Assembly: GCA_964611125.1 (NCBI GenBank)
Contig: CAZSZO010000021.1
Span: 1 to 64,000 of the forward strand
Length of the DNA: 64,000 nt
Direction of reading: 5' to 3'
From: JAEUIX01 sp964611125
Lineage (GTDB): Bacteria > Planctomycetota > Phycisphaerae > Phycisphaerales > UBA1924
Below the pieces are notes generated by a model. The model was not told the origin of the DNA, searched no databases, and saw only the letters and a list, made by a program, of their open reading frames with translations. Below, piece after piece: positions 56,807-64,000 of this stretch (position 1 is its first letter; each line of letters starts with the position of its first letter). The translations under genes and the position numbers were made by a program.

Positions 56807-59576
56807 CCGCTCGCTCCTCCTTGGCGCGGCGGTGGCCCTGTCGGCCAGCCTGATCGCCGCGGTCGCCTGCGCGATGGCCTCGCTTGATAAGGCCCTGCTG
56901 GAGCGGGCCAAGATCACCCTCGGCGGGGCGGACCTGCGGGTGAAGCACGTCGGGGGTGGGGTGTTCGACCGGCGGGTGGCCGACGTCGTCCGCTCGTGGC
57001 CCGAGGTCGCGCTGGTGGTCCCGCATTTCCGGGATTCGCTGGCGCTGCGGAACCCGCGGGCGGCCCCGGGGTCGCAGGGCGCGGCGGAGTCCGGGGCGCC
57101 GACCTCGCTGGCGGGCGGCGGCAGTCCGAGCGAGCTGGTCGCGCTGGCGTACGGAATCGACATCGACAACGAGGCCAAGGTGCGGGCCTTCCAGTTCACC
57201 GAAGGGCGGGCGGTGGAGCGGCGCGGGGAGATCGTCATCGACCTGCGGGCCCAGCGGGAGCTGTCGGCCCGGCTTGGCGACGAGCTGGAGGTCATCCGCT
57301 TCGGCGAACCGGCGAAGCTGAAGGTGGTGGGGGTGGTGAAGCCTCCGCCGCTGGGCGACCTGGTGTCGCGCGAAGAGGTTTTTCTGTCCCTGGATGAGCT
57401 GGCGGAGCTCGCCGGCAAGGTCGGGCGATTGTCGGAGCTGAACATCCTGGTGGAGCCGGGGGTGGACGCGGCGAAGGTCGCCAGGGACCGCCGGCCGCCA
57501 GGTTCGGGGGCGCTCCCCCGCGTCTCGGATGTGATGAGGCAGAAGTTCTTCGGCCAGACCACGGCGCCAGGGCCCCTGGTCAAGCCTGAGCCGAAGCCCG
57601 ACTCGAAGCCGGACCCGAAGCCCGAGCCGAACCCGGCCGCCGCGGAGGAGCAGGATGGCGCCTCGGCGCCGCAGGTGGGCGAACCGCTCCCCGGCGGGCT
57701 GCTGCTGCAGGCCACCGAGCGGATCACCAGCGGCCTGCAGAAGAACATGCAGTCCAACCAGGTGGCGCTGGTCATGGCCAGCGTGCTGTCGTTCATCGGG
57801 GCGTCGTTCATCATCATGACCGGCCTGACGACCGCGGTGACCGAGCGGACGCGCGAGCTGGCGGTGCTGCGGTGCATCGGGGCGTTCCGAGGGCAGCTTG
57901 CAACGTCGCAGCTGCTGGTCGGGGCCATGGTTGGCGCCCTGGGCGCGGTCGTCGGCGGGCCGATGGGTGTCTTCGCGGCGTGGGTGCTGGTGCAGGTCTT
58001 CCCCGAGCAGCTCCCGGGCGGGTTTGGGATGTCATGGCTCGGGGTTGGGCTGTCGGCCCTGGCGTCGCTGGGCGCGGGGGTGGTGGGCGCGGCGTGGCCG
58101 GCGATCATCGCGGCCCGCACCAGCCCGCTGGAGGGCCTGGCCCTGCGGAGCAAGCCGCCGGCGCTGGGGTGGGTGTGGGTGTGCATGATCGCGGCGCCGA
58201 TCCTGATCGCCATCCACCCCGTGACGCTGCTGGTCCCCAAGGGGATCGATCAGGTCTTCTGGGTGTACATCACCCTGGGCCTTCCGGGCGCGGTGACGGG
58301 CTACTTCCTGCTCAGCGTGCCGGTGACGGCGGCGATCACCCGCCTCGCGGCCGGGCCGCTGAGCTTCGGGCTCGGCCTGCCGCCGCGGCTGCTGCGGCGC
58401 ACGGTGAGCGCCACGCCCTTCCGGCACGGCTTCACGGCCGGGGCGATGATGCTGGGCCTCTCGATCATGGTGGCGATCTGGACCAACGGCCAGGCGATCA
58501 TGCGCGATTGGCTGGATGCGTTGGCCTTGCCCGATGCGTTCATCTACGGCACCAGCCTCAAGAGCGACGTCGACAAGCGGATCGCCGAGCTGCCCGAGGT
58601 GGCACTGACATGCGCTATCACGCGCCAGACGGTGCAGCTCGACGAGGACAAGCGGGCGGGGATCAAGGGTCTGGCGAAGTTCAACACGTACTTCTTCGGC
58701 TTCGAGCCTGAGCCGTTCTTCAAGATGACCAAGGTCGTCTGGGAGCAGGGTGAGCCCCGCGCCGCGATCGAGCGCCTCAAGAAAGGCGACGCGGTCCTGG
58801 TGGAGCGGGCCTTCCGCGTGGCCCGCGGGGTGAACCTGGGGGACAAGATCAACGTGCACCACCAGGGGCAGACCTTCACCTTCGAAGTCGTCGGGGTGAT
58901 CTCCTCCCCGGGGCTGGATGTCGCGAGCAAGTTCCTGGAGGTGGGCGAGCAGTTCGTCGACAACGCGGTGAACTCGGTCTTCGGCTCGCGCGACGACATG
59001 ATCGCCAAATTCGGCAACGACGCGGTGAACTTCGTCCAGATCGCCTTCAAGGAGGGCGCCGACGGGCGCGAGGGGCTGCGCAAGGCGCGCCTGGCGACGG
59101 GCGGCGGGGTGCTGATCTCGGTGCTGGCCACCGAGATGAAAGACCGCATCCGTGAGGCGGTGGGCGGGTCGCTGGTGGTCTTCTCGTTGGTGGCGGTGGG
59201 CGCCATGCTGGTGGCCTGCTTCGGCGTGGCCAACGTCATCATCGCCGGCATTCAGACGCGCCAGTTCGAGTTCGGCGTGCTGCGGGCCGTGGGCGCCCAG
59301 CGCGAGCTGCTGGGCAGGCTCGTCATCGGGGAAGCGATCATCATCGCGCTCGGAGCGTGCGTGCTGGGCACGGCGATGGGCCTGCAGGCGGCGTGGGGGG
59401 GCATGCAGATTTCGCGGATGCTCCTGGGGATCGAGCTGCACGTGTCCATCTACCCGCTGGCCCTGTTCATCGGCTGGACCACGGTGTTCGCCATCACCCT
59501 CGGCGCGGCTTGGCCGTCGGTGCACCGCCTCGTGCGGCGCCAGCCCCGCGAGTTGCTGGGCGCGATGAAGGGTTAA
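56757..59576 (+). CDS. FtsX-like permease of a LolCDE/MacB-type exporter
   Basis: 939 residues from ATG 56757, with GGAGGG eight bases before. It has two FtsX modules: an N-terminal helix plus periplasmic domain, membrane helices near 345-480 (VLSFIGASFIIMTGLTTAVT, ELAVLRCIGAFRGQL), and a second set near the C-terminus (VVFSLVAVGAMLVACFGVAN, EFGVLRAVGAQRELLGRLVI). The two FGVLRAVGA-like motifs are the ATPase coupling helices. A proline-rich insert (PEPKPDSKPDPKPEPNPAA) sits in the first periplasmic domain at about 275-300. The single chain replaces the LolC/LolE dimer. Only 7 bases separate it from the convergent obg. Confidence 0.88.
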   Translation: MPAAWRLAINSLFGRPSRSLLLGAAVALSASLIAAVACAMASLDKALLERAKITLGGADLRVKHVGGGVFDRRVADVVRSWPEVALVVPHFRDSLALRNPRAAPGSQGAAESGAPTSLAGGGSPSELVALAYGIDIDNEAKVRAFQFTEGRAVERRGEIVIDLRAQRELSARLGDELEVIRFGEPAKLKVVGVVKPPPLGDLVSREEVFLSLDELAELAGKVGRLSELNILVEPGVDAAKVARDRRPPGSGALPRVSDVMRQKFFGQTTAPGPLVKPEPKPDSKPDPKPEPNPAAAEEQDGASAPQVGEPLPGGLLLQATERITSGLQKNMQSNQVALVMASVLSFIGASFIIMTGLTTAVTERTRELAVLRCIGAFRGQLATSQLLVGAMVGALGAVVGGPMGVFAAWVLVQVFPEQLPGGFGMSWLGVGLSALASLGAGVVGAAWPAIIAARTSPLEGLALRSKPPALGWVWVCMIAAPILIAIHPVTLLVPKGIDQVFWVYITLGLPGAVTGYFLLSVPVTAAITRLAAGPLSFGLGLPPRLLRRTVSATPFRHGFTAGAMMLGLSIMVAIWTNGQAIMRDWLDALALPDAFIYGTSLKSDVDKRIAELPEVALTCAITRQTVQLDEDKRAGIKGLAKFNTYFFGFEPEPFFKMTKVVWEQGEPRAAIERLKKGDAVLVERAFRVARGVNLGDKINVHHQGQTFTFEVVGVISSPGLDVASKFLEVGEQFVDNAVNSVFGSRDDMIAKFGNDAVNFVQIAFKEGADGREGLRKARLATGGGVLISVLATEMKDRIREAVGGSLVVFSLVAVGAMLVACFGVANVIIAGIQTRQFEFGVLRAVGAQRELLGRLVIGEAIIIALGACVLGTAMGLQAAWGGMQISRMLLGIELHVSIYPLALFIGWTTVFAITLGAAWPSVHRLVRRQPRELLGAMKG

Positions 59577-59583
59577 GGCGGCC

Positions 59584-61005
59584 TCAGGCGCCGGACCGGG
59601 CGGGCCTGCTTGCAGGTTTCGCCCGACGGGTGGGCCGAGCGGCGGGCTTCGACTGAGTCTTGGAACTGGTCTTGGCGGGGGCCTTGACTGGGGGCTTGCG
59701 CTTCGGCGCGGCCTTGGGCGAAGGCGCAGCCTTGCGCCGCCCGGATGCAACAGGCAAGGTTTTGCCGGCGCCCTTCCTGAGCGTCGCGGGGGGCTTAGCG
59801 GGGGCCTTGGGCGCCGTCTTGGCCTTCTTGCCCTTGCGGGGCTTCACCTCGACCTTGGGCGCCGCGGTCTTCACGCCGATGGCTGCGTCGACGATCTCAG
59901 CCGGGGTCGGGCTGCGGGTCGGGTCGACCGCGCCGGCGTCAGCAGGCGCGGCGGCGTCAGCCGTCCACGCCTTGGCCTTGCGCTTCAGCATGGTCCAGAG
60001 CTTCTCAAGCAGTTCGCGCGTGCCCAGCCGCGCTGCGCCCGAGAGCGCCAGCACCTCGTGGTCGCGCCCGAGCTTCAGCCCGCTCCGCAGCCGCTTGAGC
60101 GCCGCCACCCGGTCGGCCTGGTCGGGGATCAGGTCCATCTTGTTGAGCACGATCACTTCTTCGCGCTCCGCCAGCTCCGGCGAGTACTCGGCCAGCTCCT
60201 TGCGGATGGTCAGGTAGTTCTTCGCGGGGTCGGAGTTGTCGGGCGGGGCGGCGTCGAGCAGGTGCACCAGCACGCGCGTCCGCTCGATGTGCCGCAGGAA
60301 GTCGTGCCCCAGGCCCGCGCCCTGCGCGGCGCCCTCGATGAGCCCCGGGAGATCGGCCAGCACGATGCGGCGCTGCCCGCCCACCTGCTCGCGCGGGCCG
60401 TCAAGCTCAGCTACGCCCAGTTGCGGCGCCAGCGTGGTGAAGGGGTACGCAGCGATCTTGGGATTGGCCCGCGTCAGGGCCGCCAGCAGCGTGCTCTTGC
60501 CGGCGTTGGGCATGCCGATGAACCCGACATCGGCGATCAGCTTGAGATCCAGCCGCAGGTCGAAGCGCTGCCCGGGGAAACCCGAGTGGGCGTGCGTCGG
60601 CGCCTGGTTGGTTGAAGACTTGTAGTGCTCGTTGCCGAAGCCGCCCGTGCCGCCGACCGCGATCACGTGCCGAAGGCCGGGGGTCATGTCGACCATCAGT
60701 TCGCCGGTCTGCCCGTTGAAGACGAGCGTGCCCGGAGGCAGGCGGATCTCGCAATCGCGGCCGTCGGCGCCGAAGCACTGCTTGCGGCCGCCGGGTTCGC
60801 CGTTCTCGGCGCCCCAGTCGGGGCGTCCGCGGAAATCGATGAGCGTGTTCAGCCCGGTGTCGGCGACCAGCACGACATCTCCGCCGCGACCGCCGTCGCC
60901 GCCGTCAGGGCCGCCCTTGGGTTCGAACTTCTCGCGGCGGAATGACACGCAACCGGGACCGCCGTCCCCGGCTTTGACAGTAATGAGTGCGCGATCGACA
61001 AACAC
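59584..61005 (-). CDS. obg: Obg/CgtA GTPase with histone-H1-like tail
   Basis: 473 residues from GTG 61005. The Obg N-terminal glycine-rich fold (ITVKAGDGGPGCVSFRREKF, GGPDGGDGGRGGDVVLVAD) is followed by the G domain with GMPNAGKSTLLAAL, the G2/G3 region IVLADLPGLIEGAAQG and LNKMDL. Obg acts in 50S assembly and stress control. From about 345 the chain is a Lys/Ala/Pro-rich tail (PRKGKKAKTAPKAPAKPP, PSPKAAPKRKPPVKAPAK) like histone H1, in place of an OCT domain. Convergent with the FtsX gene. The usual partners rplU and rpmA are not upstream. Confidence 0.93.
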   Translation of the reverse strand: MFVDRALITVKAGDGGPGCVSFRREKFEPKGGPDGGDGGRGGDVVLVADTGLNTLIDFRGRPDWGAENGEPGGRKQCFGADGRDCEIRLPPGTLVFNGQTGELMVDMTPGLRHVIAVGGTGGFGNEHYKSSTNQAPTHAHSGFPGQRFDLRLDLKLIADVGFIGMPNAGKSTLLAALTRANPKIAAYPFTTLAPQLGVAELDGPREQVGGQRRIVLADLPGLIEGAAQGAGLGHDFLRHIERTRVLVHLLDAAPPDNSDPAKNYLTIRKELAEYSPELAEREEVIVLNKMDLIPDQADRVAALKRLRSGLKLGRDHEVLALSGAARLGTRELLEKLWTMLKRKAKAWTADAAAPADAGAVDPTRSPTPAEIVDAAIGVKTAAPKVEVKPRKGKKAKTAPKAPAKPPATLRKGAGKTLPVASGRRKAAPSPKAAPKRKPPVKAPAKTSSKTQSKPAARPTRRAKPASRPARSGA

Positions 61006-61094
61006 CCGTGATCGTAGGTCCGGGCGGACCCAAAGGCGCTCAGGATCGCCGAGGCTCGCCTGAAGACCGCGCGCACGCCAGCGTGCGCTGGCGG

Positions 61095-61526
61095 TTACGC
61101 CGCGGCCCGGAGGCGGCCGGGCGTGAGCTGGTTCCGCAGCCGCTCGCTGTCGATCGCCCGGGCGAAGTTGCTGAAGACGGCGGCCATCTTGACTGGGCCC
61201 GGCTCGTCTTCATCCTCGATCCACACCACGTTGGCGAAGACGAAGACGGCCCGCCCGGGGCCGATGGCCGTCTCGGCCAGGCCGGGGAGCATGATCTGCA
61301 TGGCGACGCGGGAGCCTGGCTCGATGGGCTGATCGAGCTCGAAGCGGATGCCGCCCTCGCTGATGTCGTACGCGAAGCCGTCGAGGTCGAAGATATCGCG
61401 ATCCAGGCGCCGGATCTTCAGCGGGGCGTAGCCTGCGGGCAGCACGAACCGCGGAAACCGGCGCCGGTCGGCCCCGGTGCTGCGGGAGGGGTTGCGGCGA
61501 TCCTGTGAGTTCTGAATGGGACGCAT
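61095..61526 (-). CDS. PilZ-domain protein (probable c-di-GMP effector)
   Basis: 143 residues. The PilZ binding motifs are seen: RRRFPRFVLPAG (RxxxR) near 21-25 and YDISEGGIRFEL ([D/N]xSxxG) near 53-64, with the beta-barrel core EPGSRVAMQIMLPG. PilZ domains bind cyclic di-GMP, controlling motility, adhesion or exopolysaccharide. No cyclase or phosphodiesterase is in the window. There is no membrane segment. It lies 89 bases upstream of obg on the same strand. Confidence 0.85.
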   Translation of the reverse strand: MRPIQNSQDRRNPSRSTGADRRRFPRFVLPAGYAPLKIRRLDRDIFDLDGFAYDISEGGIRFELDQPIEPGSRVAMQIMLPGLAETAIGPGRAVFVFANVVWIEDEDEPGPVKMAAVFSNFARAIDSERLRNQLTPGRLRAAA

Positions 61527-61757
61527 GACGAGGGCCTCCGCGGCGTGCCGGGCCGGCCCGCCATGTTGGCCTATCGGTCCTCGGCGGCGAGGGCTTGAAA
61601 TCGCCCACCCAGCCCCAGCCTGCCGCGGTCGGGCCGGGACCGTACTCCAGCCGAGTGCGCCCTCACCGCTAGCGCAAGCCCGATAAACGGCGTCCCCTTG
61701 CGAGGGGGCGAAAAGGTGACAGATGGGGTCGGCCTGAGCGGCCGGGTCGAGGGCGAT
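61527..61757. other. Intergenic region, no gene found
   Basis: 231 bases between the PilZ and PerR-like genes, both on the minus strand. A 5-bp stem with a TGCG loop (CCCCT/AGGGG near 61692-61706) is the only small structure. I see no tRNA, riboswitch or coding pattern. Confidence 0.5.
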
Positions 61758-62207
61758 CTAGCAGCGTCCGCCGTCGACCGGACGACCCACGAACTCGACG
61801 CGCACGCCGTCGATCCGCACGCCCAAACGCCGCTCGATGGCTTCAATCAGCTCAGCGGGGAGGCTGGCGAGCAGCTGGTCGCCCATGTCGGGCGGGATGT
61901 CGCGGACCCGGCCGTCGTCGGTCAGCAGGTGGACGTGCTCGCTCACATCGGCGTCGAACCGCGCGGCGGACGACCCGCCTGCTTCGGTGGTCACGTTGAA
62001 TTTTCGGCACAGACCGCGCCGCTCGAACGCATCAAGCGTGTTGTAGACCGTCGCGAGGCTGATCCCCGGCTGCTTGGGGCGGACCATCCCGAGCAACTCC
62101 TCCGCCGTGGGGTGGGCCTTGGTGCTGGCCAGCGCGCGGTAGACCTCTTCACGCTGCGGGGTGCAGCGGAGGCCATGCTTGCTGAAAAGGGCGCGGATCG
62201 GCTCCAT
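61758..62207 (-). CDS. Fur-family regulator, PerR-like, without structural zinc cysteines
   Basis: 149 residues from ATG 62207. The winged-helix domain contains LRCTPQREEVYRAL and GISLATVYNTLDAFERRGL. Metal-site residues line up with B. subtilis PerR: H32 (AHPTAEEL), D85, H91 and H93 (ARFDADVSEHVHLL), D103. The four Cys that hold structural Zn in PerR are absent (TDDG replaces the first CxxC; only C15, C67 and the final C149 exist). So it probably senses Mn/Fe and peroxide, but its stability must come from elsewhere. It is preceded by a TATAAT hexamer that puts the start of transcription within a few bases of the ATG. Confidence 0.85.
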   Translation of the reverse strand: MEPIRALFSKHGLRCTPQREEVYRALASTKAHPTAEELLGMVRPKQPGISLATVYNTLDAFERRGLCRKFNVTTEAGGSSAARFDADVSEHVHLLTDDGRVRDIPPDMGDQLLASLPAELIEAIERRLGVRIDGVRVEFVGRPVDGGRC

Positions 62208-62216
62208 GAACGGACA

Positions 62217-62222
62217 ATTATA
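62217..62222 (-). promoter_or_regulatory. TATAAT -10 box of the PerR-like gene, also a PerR half-box
   Basis: Exact TATAAT on the minus strand, rare in this GC-rich DNA, ten bases before the ATG at 62207. Transcription would begin about position 62210, giving a nearly leaderless mRNA. The hexamer is part of TTATAAT, the half-site of the B. subtilis PerR box, but no second half is found. No good -35 hexamer is seen. Confidence 0.5.
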
Positions 62223-62291
62223 AGCCCCGTCGGGCAGCCCCGTCGGCGCCCGACCCGCCCGCCCCGGCCCGGGCGGCTGGATCCGCCGCTC

Positions 62292-63065
62292 GTGAATCAT
62301 GAACCGTGCGCCGAAGGCCTGTTGCTCTGCGAGGCGTGCGGGTACCGCATCGACGGGCTCGATGCGCGGGGGGCCTGTCCGGAGTGTGGCCGGGCCATCG
62401 GGCTCTCGCTGCCCGCCCGCCGCGGGGGGACGCCGGCCCAGCGGCCCTGGCGGCGACGGGGGTGGAGCCAGACGCTTCGGCTCATGCTGCTTCGGCCGCA
62501 GGCAGCCTTTGAGAAGATGCGGGCCGACCCGCAGGGCGATCGGCGGCTTCAGCGGCGGGCGATTCTGCTGGCGTCCGTCCTGCATGCCGTGCCGGGCGCG
62601 GTGAGCTACGTGCTGTGGCGGGTGATCGAGCACCCGTTTTCCGCCGCGAGCTGGCCGATTTTCGTTCTGGGGGCGGTGCTTCTGGCGGTGATCGCGTCGG
62701 GGGGCCTGGTCCTGGCGCTGTCGCTGATGACGTGGATGGAGCAGTGGGGGAGCGGCCTGCTCGCCCGCCGGCGGCGGTGGCGGATCGATCCTCCGGTCGC
62801 CCGCGCCATCTGCGCCCATGCCTCGGCAGGCTGGGTGGCGGGCGGCCTGCTGGCCTGCGTCCTCGCCGCGGCGTGGACGCCGCTGGCGCTGCTGCTGCCC
62901 TGGCCGCGGGCGTGGGGCCCGTCGGCCTCAGGCCTGGCCCTCCTGGCGGGACAGGGCGTCGCCTTCGTCGCAGGGCTGATGTGGTTCGAGGTGTTGGCCT
63001 ATCTCGGGGTGCTGCGGTGCCGCTTCGCCAATGTGCCGCGCGCTGCGGCTGGGGGCTCTGCCTGA
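62292..63065 (+). CDS. Zinc-ribbon multipass membrane protein
   Basis: 257 residues from GTG 62292. A zinc ribbon is near the N-terminus, LLLCEACGYRIDGLDARG then ACPECGRAIGL, followed by about five membrane helices (AILLASVLHAVPGAVSYVLW, WPIFVLGAVLLAVIASGGLV, VAGGLLACVLAAAWTPLALL). The arrangement resembles Yip1-like membrane proteins with a cytosolic ribbon, common in Phycisphaerales. Function unknown. Divergent from the PerR-like gene with 84 bases between, so the two may share control. Confidence 0.7.
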   Translation: MNHEPCAEGLLLCEACGYRIDGLDARGACPECGRAIGLSLPARRGGTPAQRPWRRRGWSQTLRLMLLRPQAAFEKMRADPQGDRRLQRRAILLASVLHAVPGAVSYVLWRVIEHPFSAASWPIFVLGAVLLAVIASGGLVLALSLMTWMEQWGSGLLARRRRWRIDPPVARAICAHASAGWVAGGLLACVLAAAWTPLALLLPWPRAWGPSASGLALLAGQGVAFVAGLMWFEVLAYLGVLRCRFANVPRAAAGGSA

Positions 63066-63174
63066 GGCGGCGATGCGGGCGATCGAGGGCGCCAAGCGGG
63101 GATCGCCGCCGTCTGGCGATGACGGGTTCGGCTTCGCGGCGCATCCCTCGCATAGCATCTCTCTCATCCGCCTC

Positions 63175-63193
63175 CGCCCGCGTAGAGCGGGCG
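63175..63193. other. Stem-loop in the intergenic region before the MFS gene
   Basis: 7-bp stem CGCCCGC with GCGGGCG and loop GTAGA, without a T tract. It may act in attenuation or termination; no evidence decides. Confidence 0.4.
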
Positions 63194-63238
63194 CGGTGTG
63201 GCGGGGTTGTCCGCACCCGCCGGGGAATGGAGTCTCCC

Positions 63239-64000
63239 GTGTCTTCCGATCTCACGCAGCCCCCTCCCGCCCCGGCCGGTCCGCCGGGTCAGCGCGGCGG
63301 CGTGAGTCCTGGCCGGGCGGCGGTCGACGCGCCTGTCTCGATGCCCGGCGCCTCACTGGGCGAGCCGCCCGCGGCCGACGAGAGCGATGAGGCCCCGCGG
63401 GCCACCACCAGCATCGCTTCGGCGGCGATCGCCAGCACGGCCCATCGCCCCTCGCGCTGGGGGGTGCTCCGCCATGCGCACTACCGCAACATGCTCGGGG
63501 CCCAGTTCGTCTCCAATGTGGGCGGCTGGATGGAGCTCTTCGGCATGCAGTGGCTGGTGGCCCAGAAGACCGGCTCGCTGTCGGCCTTGGCGTACCTGGG
63601 GGCGGCCCAGCTCGTGCCCATCATGGTCTTCGGCCTGCTGGGCGGCCTGGCGGCCGACCGGGTCAACCGCAAACTGCTCCTGATCGTGACGCAAACGCTG
63701 CTGATGGTGATCGCCGCCAGCGTCACGCTGCTGGCGATCTACGACTTTCCCGCGACGCCGGCGGTGAGCGCCTTCAACCGGGCGGTGACGGGTTTCCTGC
63801 ACATCGACGCAGCGCCGGACGTGGTGGCGCCGCTGCTGATCCTCTCGATCCTCAATGGCGTGGTGCTGGCGTTCAACTTCCCGGCCTGGCAGGTTCTGAC
63901 GCCCCGCCTGGTGCCGCGCGAGGAGCTGACGCGGGCCATCACGCTGAACGGCATCGCGTTCAACACGTCGCGCATCTTCGGGCCGGTGCTGGCGGGAGGC
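63239..64000 (+). CDS. Major facilitator superfamily transporter, N-terminal part (runs off the window)
   Basis: 254 codons are present, from GTG 63239 (GGAG six bases before); ATG 63227 is in frame but has no ribosome site. A Pro/Ala-rich leader of ~70 residues precedes the first helix: YRNMLGAQFVSNVGGWMELF, QLVPIMVFGLLGGLAADRVN with the conserved GGxxADRxxR loop, and LNGIAFNTSRIFGPVLAGG. This matches the EntS/MFS_3 (PF05977) group of exporters, which includes enterobactin exporters. Substrate unknown; the C-terminal half is not visible. Confidence 0.85.
   Translation, partial: MSSDLTQPPPAPAGPPGQRGGVSPGRAAVDAPVSMPGASLGEPPAADESDEAPRATTSIASAAIASTAHRPSRWGVLRHAHYRNMLGAQFVSNVGGWMELFGMQWLVAQKTGSLSALAYLGAAQLVPIMVFGLLGGLAADRVNRKLLLIVTQTLLMVIAASVTLLAIYDFPATPAVSAFNRAVTGFLHIDAAPDVVAPLLILSILNGVVLAFNFPAWQVLTPRLVPREELTRAITLNGIAFNTSRIFGPVLAGG

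Noticed and set aside
61527..61757. c-di-GMP riboswitch near the PilZ gene
   Set aside because: No match to the conserved core; only a short hairpin is present.

Overview
The window is GC-rich bacterial chromosome from a planctomycete, most likely of the Phycisphaerae. The lineage call rests on three secreted proteins ending in paired dockerin-like Ca loops with a PDDLSDYI-type core, prepilin-like proteins with an HG...DG C-terminal motif, a PEP-CTERM-like sorting tail, several membrane proteins with CPxCG zinc ribbons, and the very high GC. It reads as a core-genome segment. I see no insertion sequence, prophage, integrase, CRISPR array, tRNA or rRNA.

Layout. 1-3.1 kb (minus): end of a ribosomal-protein cluster (rpmJ, rpsM, partial rpsK) with cdsA upstream, then a YhaM-like exoribonuclease. 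3.3-7.4 kb (plus): ABC-F ATPase, orphan histidine kinase, nuclease-like protein. 7.4-10 kb (minus): two TerC-family transporters behind a yybP-ykoY (Mn2+) riboswitch. 10-14.5 kb: glycosyltransferase, multipass membrane protein, PhoD-like phosphatase with a sorting tail, and a decayed nucleotidyltransferase. 14.5-22.3 kb: ALDH7 dehydrogenase, HEAT-like protein, ThiF-like E1 enzyme, tandem DinB-like paralogues, PBP4 peptidase, response regulator. 22.3-31 kb: dockerin protein, fumC, zinc-ribbon protein, a TerC gene fused to a PGPGW domain but frameshifted in a 12-base homopolymer, and rtcB. 31-39.5 kb (plus): a membrane protein with a large 18-bp tandem repeat interrupted by a 100-N assembly gap, a double-VWA membrane protein and a DUF885 peptidase. 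39.5-43.2 kb: MsrB-MsrA fusion, lipoprotein cyclophilin, and an esterase whose signal peptide is out of frame. 43.3-51.4 kb (minus): a tandemly duplicated two-gene unit, prepilin-like protein plus lamin-tail/dockerin protein, each copy with its own terminator. 51.7-64 kb: rnr, a sugar-type ABC ATPase, a LolD/FtsX-type exporter, obg with a histone-H1-like tail, a PilZ protein, a PerR-like regulator without its structural zinc cysteines, a zinc-ribbon membrane protein and a partial MFS transporter.

Themes. Manganese and redox handling recurs: three TerC genes, one riboswitch, a PerR-like sensor and MsrBA. Surface export also recurs: dockerin, lamin-tail, prepilin and sorting-tail proteins. The most distinctive system is the duplicated prepilin plus lamin-tail/dockerin cassette, whose two copies share an identical 268-bp 3' tract although the rest has diverged.
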